From: Microbacterium oleivorans NBRC 103075
Lineage (GTDB): Bacteria > Actinomycetota > Actinomycetes > Actinomycetales > Microbacteriaceae
DNA length: 63,392 nt
Assembly: GCF_001552475.1 (NCBI RefSeq)
Contig: NZ_BCRG01000016.1
Location: 1 to 63,392 of the forward strand
Reading direction: 5' to 3'
The notes beneath the pieces are model-generated. The model did not search any database, was not told the origin of the DNA, and saw only the letters and a list, made by a program, of their open reading frames with translations. This document shows, piece after piece, positions 24,520-31,993 of the stretch. The translations under genes and the position numbers were made by a program. How positions within the stretch are numbered: position 1 is the stretch's first letter; every line of letters begins with the position of its first letter.

Positions 24520-24948
24520 ATGTTCACCGTCATCGAGTCCGTCACCATCGACCGCCCGGTGACCGAGGTGTTCGACTTCTTCACCGAGGGCCGCGCCCGC
24601 TGGGACGAATCCGTCATCTCCGAGGAGCTCACCTCACCGCCGCCCGTCGGCGTCGGGTCGACTCTCCACACGCGGATGCGGGCGGTCGGCCGCGAGGTCG
24701 ACTTTGACTGGCGTGTCACGGCCTACGACCTCGGTGCGCGGATGGCGGTGACCAGCACGAGCGGGATCATGGCCACGACCTCCGACCTGCAGTTCGCCGA
24801 CGCGAATGGCGCGACCGTCGTCGCCGTGCGCATCGACGCCGAGCCGACCGGGATCATGCGCCTCGCGGAGCCGATGATCGCCGACTCGATTCGCTCGACG
24901 CTGTCGACGTCGCTCGCCCGAGCGAAGCGGATGCTCGAAAGCTCCTGA
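24520..24948 (+). CDS. SRPBCC-fold (polyketide cyclase/START-like) protein
   Basis: The 142-residue protein has the helix-grip fold. It starts with the typical SRPBCC phrase MFTVIESVTIDRPVTEVFDFFTE and ends in the long C-terminal helix (STLSTSLARAKRMLES). Such proteins bind hydrophobic ligands; the ligand is unknown. It is divergent from the unknown three-gene operon. Confidence 0.85.
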   Translation: MFTVIESVTIDRPVTEVFDFFTEGRARWDESVISEELTSPPPVGVGSTLHTRMRAVGREVDFDWRVTAYDLGARMAVTSTSGIMATTSDLQFADANGATVVAVRIDAEPTGIMRLAEPMIADSIRSTLSTSLARAKRMLESS

Positions 24949-25015
24949 TCCGGCATCATCCTCTCGGCTGACACGGATGCCTCTCCAGGCCGACGCCCTG
25001 CGCGCGACGACTGCG

Positions 25016-25021
25016 TAGACA
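25016..25021 (+). promoter_or_regulatory. Possible -10 hexamer of the lipoprotein gene (TAGACA)
   Basis: TAGACA lies 6 nt before the ATG at 25028, the same geometry as other leaderless starts here, but the last base is not T. The AGGAGG just after it is too close to the ATG to be a normal ribosome site. Confidence 0.35.
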
Positions 25022-25027
25022 GGAGGC

Positions 25028-25465
25028 ATGAAGCGCACACTCGCCGCCCTGTCCCTCGTCCTCGTCGCCGCCGGGCTCACGACCGCCTGCGCGTCGGGGA
25101 GCAGTGACGTCGAAGACCACGTCGTGAAGGCAGTGACCGAAGGCTCGTCCGTGCCGGTCGCCGACCTGGTCGACGATGCGGCCGCGAAGCGGTTCACGAT
25201 CGTGTGCCCCTACGAGCTGCCGGCCGACGTCGCGACCCGCCTCGGCGTCTCGGCGAAGGACCTCCCCGATCTGTCGAAACGCGACGACGCGCAGGCGCTC
25301 GTCGCCGTGACGGCGAACGGTGTCAACGCGGCCGAGTTCCGACGCGAACGCGTCGACCTCTGCTCCTCGGAGGGGCCGTGGCCGGTGTACGAGAAGACGG
25401 ACACGGCCACCGTCGCCGTCACGCGGAACGAGGACGACGTCTACATCGTCACCCGAGCGAGCTGA
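25028..25465 (+). CDS. Secreted lipoprotein of unknown function
   Basis: The 145-residue protein has a signal peptide with lipobox LTTAC (Cys at about residue 19), so it is lipid-anchored outside the membrane. The mature domain is small and soluble, with two further cysteines (IVCPYEL and DLCSSEG) that could form a disulfide. No family recognised. Its last 23 nt, including the stop codon, form the left direct repeat of the RelA/SpoT island; the island therefore did not disrupt the gene. Confidence 0.8.
   Translation: MKRTLAALSLVLVAAGLTTACASGSSDVEDHVVKAVTEGSSVPVADLVDDAAAKRFTIVCPYELPADVATRLGVSAKDLPDLSKRDDAQALVAVTANGVNAAEFRRERVDLCSSEGPWPVYEKTDTATVAVTRNEDDVYIVTRAS
25443..25465. repeat. Left 23-bp direct repeat (island boundary)
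   Basis: It contains CACCCGAGCGAGCTGA and is identical over 23 bp to 27237-27259. It is the end of the lipoprotein gene including TGA, so this side is probably the original target sequence. Confidence 0.9.
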
Positions 25466-25516
25466 GCTTGTGACGGACGGGTCGGGCGATATCGAGTATC
25501 TGGGGTCAAGTCGTCT

Positions 25517-26131
25517 TCACGCGGAACCACTGATTCTCTTGGCGATGTCACTCATTATCCTGTCAGCTCCCCAGGATGAGGCCGCGACCCACGCCAACTC
25601 GCGACGAGTGTCTGGGTCGAGGTCCGCCTTGTACCCAAGGTCGTGTTGAGGTTCCGCCCAAGCATGCATGAATATCGTCCGTACCTGGAACTCGAACGTT
25701 GTCGGCATCGGGTCGAGCTCGTGCCACCCTTTAGGTTTGTAGTGTTCCGGTATCACGAAAATAAAGTGGTCTGACTCGTACCCAAACTCAGCTGGCCCCG
25801 CCGGTTCTTTGGTCTGATGCTCCACTGCTCCGAACCAGGACGTGAGCTGTTCTCGAACTACGGAAATGTCGTGACGAAAAAACGTGATGACACGACCGGC
25901 TACCTGATCCTCTAGCTGGCTGAACGGGTCGCTGTACTTGGGGGTCATGACTTCCGTCGCGTGCGGCTTCGTTGCCTTGACTGCAAACGACCTGGAACCC
26001 TTGACGCGAAACGAAATTCGATCGATATGCGCGACTCCGTCGAGCGCATCGCGGGTCCTGATCTCAAGCTCCTGCGCCAAGCTTTCGAGGAGTGGTAGAC
26101 GGCGTTCGTACTCCCTTTGCACGTCATCCAC
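25517..26131 (-). CDS. RelA/SpoT-domain nucleotidyltransferase (small alarmone synthetase-like)
   Basis: The 204-residue protein is one RelA/SpoT synthetase domain without HD hydrolase, TGS or ACT domains. Motifs are intact: FRVKGSRSFAVK (ATP-binding RxKxxxS), LEDQVAGRVITFF (catalytic Asp), FGYESDHFIF (GYxxxH G-loop) and FEFQVRTIFMHAWAEPQHDLGYK (ExQxRT with Glu, then H...YK). It could make (p)ppGpp, (p)ppApp, or pyrophosphorylate tRNA like toxic small synthetases. The ATG overlaps the end of its partner gene by 8 nt. Codon use and GC differ from flanking genes. A toxin or phage-defence role is inferred from the island setting. Confidence 0.85.
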   Translation of the reverse strand: MDDVQREYERRLPLLESLAQELEIRTRDALDGVAHIDRISFRVKGSRSFAVKATKPHATEVMTPKYSDPFSQLEDQVAGRVITFFRHDISVVREQLTSWFGAVEHQTKEPAGPAEFGYESDHFIFVIPEHYKPKGWHELDPMPTTFEFQVRTIFMHAWAEPQHDLGYKADLDPDTRRELAWVAASSWGADRIMSDIAKRISGSA

Positions 26132-27146
26132 GCGTCCTCACCTCTTCTTCCTCGATGACACCTTCCGCCTGAAGGCGCCGTCCGTCGGCGTCTTCGAAGA
26201 TTGTCACTCCGCCTGCGTCACCTATTTCAACAAAGGGTGCCGACACGATGATCCCGTTTCGGAGACGGAACCGCTTGTACTGGATCAGATGATCAAATCT
26301 CTCGAGATCCAGTGCGAAGGCGGCGCCGCGCTCCTCTGGGCGGGAATGAGACAGGAAGGACTCTGCCGCAGCGCCGGAAAGGAAGGTCTGAGCCACCGAA
26401 TCGATTGACCACCGGGGCTGGTTCGAAGTCCGGAGGGCTCCGATGGCTGCGTTGATCTGCTCTTGCAAAACGGAGTCGTCCTTAGTCCGCGAGTGGGCGG
26501 CCCTCAAGGACCGAGCCAGGAGCATGGTTCCCTCGGTATCGCTCATCTGCAACCGTGCTTGCAGAAACTTGACTATCCAGAGGTCGGCGACCGCACGTTC
26601 GGTAGCCGTCGACTGTAGATCGAGGACCCGAGCGGTCAGCATCCCTGTTGCCTGATTTGGGCCTTCCAACATTGCAGCTTTCCGCAGGCTCGACTCACGA
26701 TTGAATGCGTCCAGAAGCTCTAGCCGGGCATGACCTCCAGCCAGGCGGAGGTTGAAAACCTCTTGTTGGGGGAAAGTCCACAAGATCAGTCGCCGGGTGG
26801 ACGTCGACGCGGTTTGGTGAAGAGTAGCCATCAGTAGCGATGCTTTGGAGCGGTTATCCATCGACTGCCCCAGGCGATTCGCGAGGGATTCGACAGCGGC
26901 GGACTGGTCGCCTGCGGTGAATGCCACCGATAGCGCAACGTCCCTCACAGGATGGTCTCGACCGGGAGAGTTCTCATCCACAAGGAGGTTTACCGACGGA
27001 GCGCTTCCGAGTCTTGACCGATCAAATGTACGGTCTAGTGCGGTCTGAAGGCCTGCGCCTAAAGCGATAGCACCACCGACGAATCCAGCCTCCTGCCGTG
27101 GCGAGACTTCGAATGCGTAGGCCGCGGTCAGAGTTCCTGCCCCCAT
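26124..27146 (-). CDS. Island protein of unknown function, partner of the RelA/SpoT gene
   Basis: The 340-residue protein lacks a clear signal peptide, although residues 20-33 (AGFVGGAIALGAGL) are mildly hydrophobic. The middle part (TSTRRLILWTFPQQEVFNLR, then ANRL and HARLELLDAFNRES) and the end (RNGIIVSAPFVEIGDAGGVTIFEDADG, QAEGVI) faintly recall NdpA/YejK-type nucleoid-associated proteins. This is a pattern impression, not an assignment. A strong GAAGGGGGAAC site precedes the ATG. It is the first gene of the cassette and overlaps the RelA/SpoT gene, so co-production is expected. It could be an antitoxin, sensor or effector. Confidence 0.7.
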   Translation of the reverse strand: MGAGTLTAAYAFEVSPRQEAGFVGGAIALGAGLQTALDRTFDRSRLGSAPSVNLLVDENSPGRDHPVRDVALSVAFTAGDQSAAVESLANRLGQSMDNRSKASLLMATLHQTASTSTRRLILWTFPQQEVFNLRLAGGHARLELLDAFNRESSLRKAAMLEGPNQATGMLTARVLDLQSTATERAVADLWIVKFLQARLQMSDTEGTMLLARSLRAAHSRTKDDSVLQEQINAAIGALRTSNQPRWSIDSVAQTFLSGAAAESFLSHSRPEERGAAFALDLERFDHLIQYKRFRLRNGIIVSAPFVEIGDAGGVTIFEDADGRRLQAEGVIEEEEVRTRG

Positions 27147-27236
27147 TGTTCCCCCTTCGGAACGATATCCCTGTGGATGACAATGGCATACGTTGACCGA
27201 GCTGCTATGCCCGCCTGCCCGACGTCCGACAGATAG

Positions 27237-27259
27237 ACATCGTCACCCGAGCGAGCTGA
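27237..27259. repeat. Right 23-bp direct repeat (island boundary)
   Basis: It is identical to 25443-25465 and lies 7 nt from the SDR stop codon. With the next two bases its ends form CGTCA...TGACG, short arms around an 11-nt core, as in some recombination sites. Confidence 0.9.
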
Positions 27260-27266
27260 CGGCCTG

Positions 27267-28004
27267 TCACTTCACGAGCGGGCGCACTGTCGTGAAGCCG
27301 CCGTCGACCGGGATCACCTGACCGGTGATGCGACCGGCATCCGTCGACAGCAGCCAGTCCATGACGGCCGCGACATCGTCGGCAGTCTGCACACCACCGA
27401 GTGGGTACTGCTTCTCGGCGCCCTCCCGCTGCATCGGCACGCTCAGCATGCCGGCGGTCATCGGGGTCTCGGTCATTCCCGGAGCGACCGCGTTGACCCG
27501 GATGCCGCGTGCCGCATACGTGGCGGCCGCACTCCGCACGAGAGCCTCGACGCCGCCCTTCGCGGCGGCGATCGCCTCGTGGTTCGCGACGCCGATCCGC
27601 GCGACGACCGAACTCGCGAACACGGCAGCCCCGGGCTCCTTGCCGGTGGCCTCGAGCCACGCCTGCAGGATCCAGATGCTGCTCTCGAGGTTCACGCGGA
27701 GGATGTCACGCGCGGCGTCGACCTTCGTCCGGTGCAGCGGGGTGATGAGTGTGCTGCCGACCGCGTGCGCGAGCCACGCCGGTGCGTCACCCAGCTCGGC
27801 CCGGCAGCCATCGAGTGCGGCGGCGGCACCCTCGGGCGTCGTCACGTCGGCTTCGATGTGCGCGTCCGCATCGACGGAGGCGAGGGATGCGGCATCCCGT
27901 CCCACGGCGGCGACGCGCAGTCCGCGCGCCCGCAGCCGTGCGACGAGGGCGCTCCCCACACCGCCTCGGGCGCCGGTCACGAGGGCGATGTCGGTCGAGG
28001 TCAT
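27267..28004 (-). CDS. SDR-family oxidoreductase
   Basis: The 245-residue protein has TGARGGVG and VNAVAPGMTETPMT, plus the C-terminal GQVIPVDGGFT typical of FabG-like enzymes. The active site reads SSVVARIGVANHEAIAAAKGG: Ser and Lys are present but the expected Tyr is His (NHEAIAAAKG), so the catalytic tetrad is altered. It follows the photolyase gene by 14 nt and is probably co-transcribed with it. The substrate is unknown. Confidence 0.85.
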   Translation of the reverse strand: MTSTDIALVTGARGGVGSALVARLRARGLRVAAVGRDAASLASVDADAHIEADVTTPEGAAAALDGCRAELGDAPAWLAHAVGSTLITPLHRTKVDAARDILRVNLESSIWILQAWLEATGKEPGAAVFASSVVARIGVANHEAIAAAKGGVEALVRSAAATYAARGIRVNAVAPGMTETPMTAGMLSVPMQREGAEKQYPLGGVQTADDVAAVMDWLLSTDAGRITGQVIPVDGGFTTVRPLVK

Positions 28005-28018
28005 GGTGTTCTCCTTGC

Positions 28019-29569
28019 TCAGGTGTGCGGAACCGGGATGTCGCCGCGGCGGATCGCGTCGGCGCGCTCGCGGATGCCGGTGATCTCGTCGTCGTCCAGG
28101 CGCGACACGTTCTTCACCTGCAGCGACATGCGGTGGTTGGCGGCGAGGGGCTCCTCGTGCCGGATGAGGTAGTCCCAGTACAGGGTGGTGAAGGGGCAGG
28201 CGTCTTCGCCGATCCGTTTCGCGGGGTCGAACGGGCACGTCTTGCAGTACGGGCTCATGCGATCGATGTACTTGCCGGTCGCGGCATACGGCTTGCTGCC
28301 CATCAGCCCGCCGTCGGCGTACTGGCTCATCCCGAGCGTGTTCGGGAGTTCCGCCCACTCGACCGCGTCGACGTAGACCGCGAGGTACCAGGCGTGGACC
28401 TCCTTCGGGTGGACGCCGAGCAGCATCGCGTAAAGGCCCGTGACCATGAGCCGCTGGATGTGGTGCGCGTACCCGTTCTCGAGCGTCGTGCCGATGGCGT
28501 CCTGTAGGCACGCCATCGCGGTGTCGCCGGTCCAGTAGAAGTCCGGGAGCGGTTCGAACGCCTCGAAGGCGTTCCGCTCGAGGTAGCCGGGCATCTGCGT
28601 CCAGTAGGTGCCCCGCACGTACTCACGCCACCCGAGGATCTGCCGGATGAACCCCTCGACCGCAGGCAACGGCGCCTTCTTGTCGCGATAGGCCGCCTCG
28701 GCCGCGGCGACGACCTCGCGCGGAGTCAGCATTTTGAGGTTCATCGACGACGATAGGTGCGCGTGCCAGAGCCACGGCTCGCCCGGCCACATCGCATCCT
28801 GCGTTTCGCCGAAGCCCGGCAACCGTTCCTCGATGAAGAGGTCGAGCGCCTCGAGAGCCTGCGCACGGGTGACCGGCCACGCGAACGAGTCGAGCGAGCC
28901 GGGGTGGTCTCCGAAAGTCTTCTCGACGAGGCCGATGACCTCAAGGGTGGTCTCGTCGGGTTCGAACCGGGCGCGCGGGGGAACGAGCCCCGGACCCTGC
29001 TTCGGGAACGCCTTGCGGTTGTCGGCGTCGTAGTTCCACGAGCCGCCGACCGGCTGCCCGCGGGTCGTCATCAGCACGTCGTGCTTCTTGCGCATCTCGC
29101 GGTAGAAGTACTCCATGCGCAGCGACTTCCGGCTCTCGGCGTGCGCGGCGAACTCGGCGACGGTGCTGAAGAAGTGGCGGTCCTCACGGATGTCCAACGG
29201 GATGCCGCTGTGCTCGGCCACCTCGCGCAGCGCTTCGCGCACCCGCCACTCGCCGGGCTCCGTCACGACGAGTCCCTCGGGCTTCAGCTTCGTCACGTCG
29301 ATCGTGAGCTGGTCGGCCAGCGAGTCCTTCGTCGACCGGGCGTCGAGCTTCGCGTAGTGGAGGCGACGCCCGGCATCCGTCAGCTCCGCGGCGAAATGGC
29401 GCATGGCGGCGAGGAACACGGCGGTCCGCTGCTTCGTGCTCCAGACGTGCTCGGACTCCCCGGCGACCTCGGCCATCCAGACGGTGTCCTGATCCGGGTC
29501 GAAGTCGTCGAATGCGCTCGACTCATGATCGAGCTGATCGCCCAGCACGATGACGAGGTGTCGCAGCAT
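28019..29569 (-). CDS. FeS-type cryptochrome/(6-4) photolyase (PhrB-like)
   Basis: The 516-residue protein belongs to the FeS bacterial cryptochrome and photolyase group, which repairs (6-4) photoproducts with blue light using FAD and a 4Fe-4S cluster. The N-terminal alpha/beta domain is LVIVLGDQLDHESSAF. The C-terminal FAD domain includes LGWREYVRGTYW. Four candidate cluster cysteines are present: one in MACLQDA and three in YCKTCPFDPAKRIGEDACPF. The start at 29569 begins directly with the conserved MLRHLVIVLGDQL; upstream codons are not family-like. Confidence 0.93.
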   Translation of the reverse strand: MLRHLVIVLGDQLDHESSAFDDFDPDQDTVWMAEVAGESEHVWSTKQRTAVFLAAMRHFAAELTDAGRRLHYAKLDARSTKDSLADQLTIDVTKLKPEGLVVTEPGEWRVREALREVAEHSGIPLDIREDRHFFSTVAEFAAHAESRKSLRMEYFYREMRKKHDVLMTTRGQPVGGSWNYDADNRKAFPKQGPGLVPPRARFEPDETTLEVIGLVEKTFGDHPGSLDSFAWPVTRAQALEALDLFIEERLPGFGETQDAMWPGEPWLWHAHLSSSMNLKMLTPREVVAAAEAAYRDKKAPLPAVEGFIRQILGWREYVRGTYWTQMPGYLERNAFEAFEPLPDFYWTGDTAMACLQDAIGTTLENGYAHHIQRLMVTGLYAMLLGVHPKEVHAWYLAVYVDAVEWAELPNTLGMSQYADGGLMGSKPYAATGKYIDRMSPYCKTCPFDPAKRIGEDACPFTTLYWDYLIRHEEPLAANHRMSLQVKNVSRLDDDEITGIRERADAIRRGDIPVPHT

Positions 29570-29664
29570 GGGGTCAGCGTAAGTAGGGGGTCGGACGGTT
29601 CCCACCGCTTGTGTCAGGCGGGCGAGCGCGCTAGCGGAGCTTCGAGACCTGGCATCCTGGTCGC

Positions 29665-30657
29665 ATGCCCGCGACCGAGGACGCCCCCGACGTGGACGTC
29701 GAGCACGTCGGCCACGGCAACCGTCGCACCCGCGTCACGCGCGTCGAGACGACGGCCGGCGAGGGCGGCAGGCCGTTCGTCCTGGTGGCCGGCGTCGGCG
29801 TCGCAGCGACGTATTTCGAGTTCCTCGCGCCTTCGCTCGCCGAGCACGGCGACGTGTTCGCCCTCGACCTGCCCGGCTTCGCAGGGATGCCGCGGCCCGG
29901 TGACCAGCCCACGGCCGAGTTCTTCGCGGACCGCGTCGAAGAGGTCCTCGACCACTACAACCTCGAGGACCCGGTGGTCATCGGGCACTCGATGGGCACG
30001 CAGGTCGTCACCGAGGTCCTGATCCGGCGGCCGCAGCTGCGTCACGCCGTGCTGGTGAGCCCCGTCGTCAACGACCAGGAGTCGTCGCTCCCGATCGTCG
30101 CGCTGCGCTTCGCGCAGTCCGCAACGCGCGAGACGTTCCACCTCGCGATGACGGCTCTCTCGGCCTACGTCCTCTGCGGATTCGTCTACTTCGTGCAGGT
30201 CCTGCCGCACATGCTCCGGTATCGGTTGGTCGAGCGGATGCCTCGGGTCGAGGCATCCGTCCTGTTCATCCGCGGTGAGTACGACGCGACGTCGCCGCGC
30301 CGGTTCCACTCGCGGCTGGTCGCCGCCGCGCAGGAGGCGCGTCGGTGGGAGATCCGCGGCGCGGCGCATTCGATCATCAACGCGCACGCCGTCGGGGCGG
30401 CCGAACTCATCGTGGGGCACGCGAATGACACGTTGCGGCCGAAGGGGCGGATGCCGGCCGAGAAGGCCGCCGTCCCGCCGCCGCCGCACGCGGGGATCGG
30501 CGTGGTCTGGAGCGCGATGCGCGAACGCGCTGCCGAGTGGTGGTCCGCCGCGCGCCGCGACGAGGCCGGCGTTGAACGTGCGAAGGAACGGCACGCCCGC
30601 ATCCTCTGGCGCGCCTATTCCCGCGCCCGTCAGGACCCGCGCCGCGAGGTGCGCTGA
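29665..30657 (+). CDS. Alpha/beta-hydrolase
   Basis: The 330-residue protein has an alpha/beta-hydrolase core. The nucleophile elbow is GHSMGTQ (Ser at about residue 110), with an Asp in FIRGEYDATSP and a His in GAAHSIIN. An oxyanion region (VAGVGVAATYF) is present. A basic, Trp-rich tail of about 60 residues follows the core. Substrate unknown. Convergent with the ROK gene. Confidence 0.88.
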   Translation: MPATEDAPDVDVEHVGHGNRRTRVTRVETTAGEGGRPFVLVAGVGVAATYFEFLAPSLAEHGDVFALDLPGFAGMPRPGDQPTAEFFADRVEEVLDHYNLEDPVVIGHSMGTQVVTEVLIRRPQLRHAVLVSPVVNDQESSLPIVALRFAQSATRETFHLAMTALSAYVLCGFVYFVQVLPHMLRYRLVERMPRVEASVLFIRGEYDATSPRRFHSRLVAAAQEARRWEIRGAAHSIINAHAVGAAELIVGHANDTLRPKGRMPAEKAAVPPPPHAGIGVVWSAMRERAAEWWSAARRDEAGVERAKERHARILWRAYSRARQDPRREVR

Positions 30658-30670
30658 GACGGGCGGCGCC

Positions 30671-31867
30671 TCACCCCGCGGCGGCGCCCCACACGTCGAG
30701 CGCGCTCTCACGCGCCGAGGCCACGGCCGCGGCGACCGCCCCTGTCACGACGACGTCGCCGCCCAGGGTCGAGGCGACGAGCTCCGGCGCGGGCAGGTCG
30801 AGATCCGTCGGCAGCGATCGACGTGCGGCGGCGACGACCTCGTGCACGCCGTCGGCGATGGCGCCTGAGACGACGACGCGTTCCGGGTCGAACATGCTCC
30901 CCAGGACGCTCACGATGCGGGCGAGCGCCAAGCCCACCCGATCGACGATCCGCAGCGCATCGGCGTCGTCGCGGGCAGCCATCGCGAGGACCGTCCGGGC
31001 GTCAAGGGACTCGGGCGCGAGATCCCGGAATCCGGCCGTCGCCTCGCCCGACCGCGCGAGCTCGGCGGCCCACGACGCCACACGCGATCCGAGCCCCTCG
31101 GCGCCGCGGACGCCGTCGACGTGGTCGAACGCGACCATCTCGCCGACCCCGCCGTGATGGCCGCGCAGCAGATGCCCATCGACGACGACACCGGCGCCCA
31201 GGCGAGATCCGGCCAGGAGGGCGATGTAGTCCTGGCATCCTCTCGCGGCCCCGACCGACCCCTCGGCGACCGCTGCGAGCGACGCGTCGTTCTCGATGCG
31301 CACGATCGGCGCCCACGAGAGGACGTCGACGAGGTCGGGGTTCATCCGCTCCCAGAAGCGGGTGGGATGCCGCGGCGATCGTCCGGTGCGGTCGACCGGC
31401 GCGGGCACGCCGGCGCACACGGCGAGCACGTCCGCGCGTGACCGACCCGCGGCGGTCAGGGCGCGGTCGACCGTGTCACCGACGACGCGGGCACGGGCCG
31501 CCGCGTCGTCACGATCCAGGACGAGGCGGGCATCGGCATCCGCCATCGGCTTTCCGCGCAGGTCGGCGACCCATACCGACACGTGCTCGTGGCCGGCATC
31601 GACGCCGACGACGACGGCGGCATCGTCGCGCAGCGCGAATCGACGTGCCGGGCGTCCTTTACGGTAATCCCCGGCCAGGCGCGCATTCGGCAGCTCGGCC
31701 AGCAGCCCGCGGGTGACGAGGGCTGCGGTCGCTTCGATGGTCGTCGACCGCGTCAACCCCGTGGACTCCATCGCGTCCGTCGCGGTGAACTCGACTGTCT
31801 CCCACGCGAAGGCGAGCACGGCGTCCTGACTCGCCGGGCGAGTCGGGGGAGAGGCGAGTGTCGACAT
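30671..31867 (-). CDS. ROK-family transcriptional repressor of the alpha-glucoside operon
   Basis: The 398-residue protein has an N-terminal winged helix (TDAMESTGLTRSTTIEATAALVTRGLL). A ROK sugar-kinase-like domain follows, with VVVGVDAGHEHVSV, ENDASLAAVAEG and GSRLGAGVVVDGHLLRGHHGGVGEM. The usual ROK zinc motif CxCGxxGCxE is missing. It is divergent from the ABC sugar importer and glucosidase, whose promoter contains a palindrome, so it is the likely local repressor responding to a sugar. Confidence 0.9.
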   Translation of the reverse strand: MSTLASPPTRPASQDAVLAFAWETVEFTATDAMESTGLTRSTTIEATAALVTRGLLAELPNARLAGDYRKGRPARRFALRDDAAVVVGVDAGHEHVSVWVADLRGKPMADADARLVLDRDDAAARARVVGDTVDRALTAAGRSRADVLAVCAGVPAPVDRTGRSPRHPTRFWERMNPDLVDVLSWAPIVRIENDASLAAVAEGSVGAARGCQDYIALLAGSRLGAGVVVDGHLLRGHHGGVGEMVAFDHVDGVRGAEGLGSRVASWAAELARSGEATAGFRDLAPESLDARTVLAMAARDDADALRIVDRVGLALARIVSVLGSMFDPERVVVSGAIADGVHEVVAAARRSLPTDLDLPAPELVASTLGGDVVVTGAVAAAVASARESALDVWGAAAG

Positions 31868-31923
31868 CGGGGTCTTGACCTTTCAGGATCTGCCCTGCAA
31901 TATTGCCTGCATCGTATTGATTT

Positions 31924-31943
31924 GGCGACTAAATATAATCGCC
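31924..31943. promoter_or_regulatory. Probable ROK operator overlapping the importer -10
   Basis: GGCGACTAAATATAATCGCC is an inverted repeat (GGCGA/TCGCC) around an AT-rich centre. The centre includes TATAAT (31934-31939), a perfect -10 hexamer for the downstream importer. Binding would block the promoter. Confidence 0.65.
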
Positions 31944-31993
31944 GGGTCGAACGGTGAGGGATCTTTCGTCCGCAACGACGCGATCGGATACAC

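Larger units (their letters stand above)
25443..27259. mobile_element. Small genomic island carrying a RelA/SpoT two-gene cassette
   Basis: About 1.8 kb lies between exact 23-bp direct repeats. GC is visibly lower than outside: 65 of 120 bases are G or C at 25681-25800, against 46 of 60 at 28021-28080. Inside each repeat, 9 nt in, an imperfect inverted repeat occurs: GGACGGGTCGGGC (25475-25487) and GCCCGACGTCC (27217-27227). Removing one repeat and the interior leaves the lipoprotein and SDR genes convergent with 7 nt between their stop codons. No integrase or transposase is encoded, so mobility would need enzymes from elsewhere. Confidence 0.75.

Noticed and set aside
25443..25465. tRNA 3' end as island attachment site
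   Set aside because: The repeat is the 3' end of a lipoprotein coding sequence; no cloverleaf or tRNA arm can be drawn around it.
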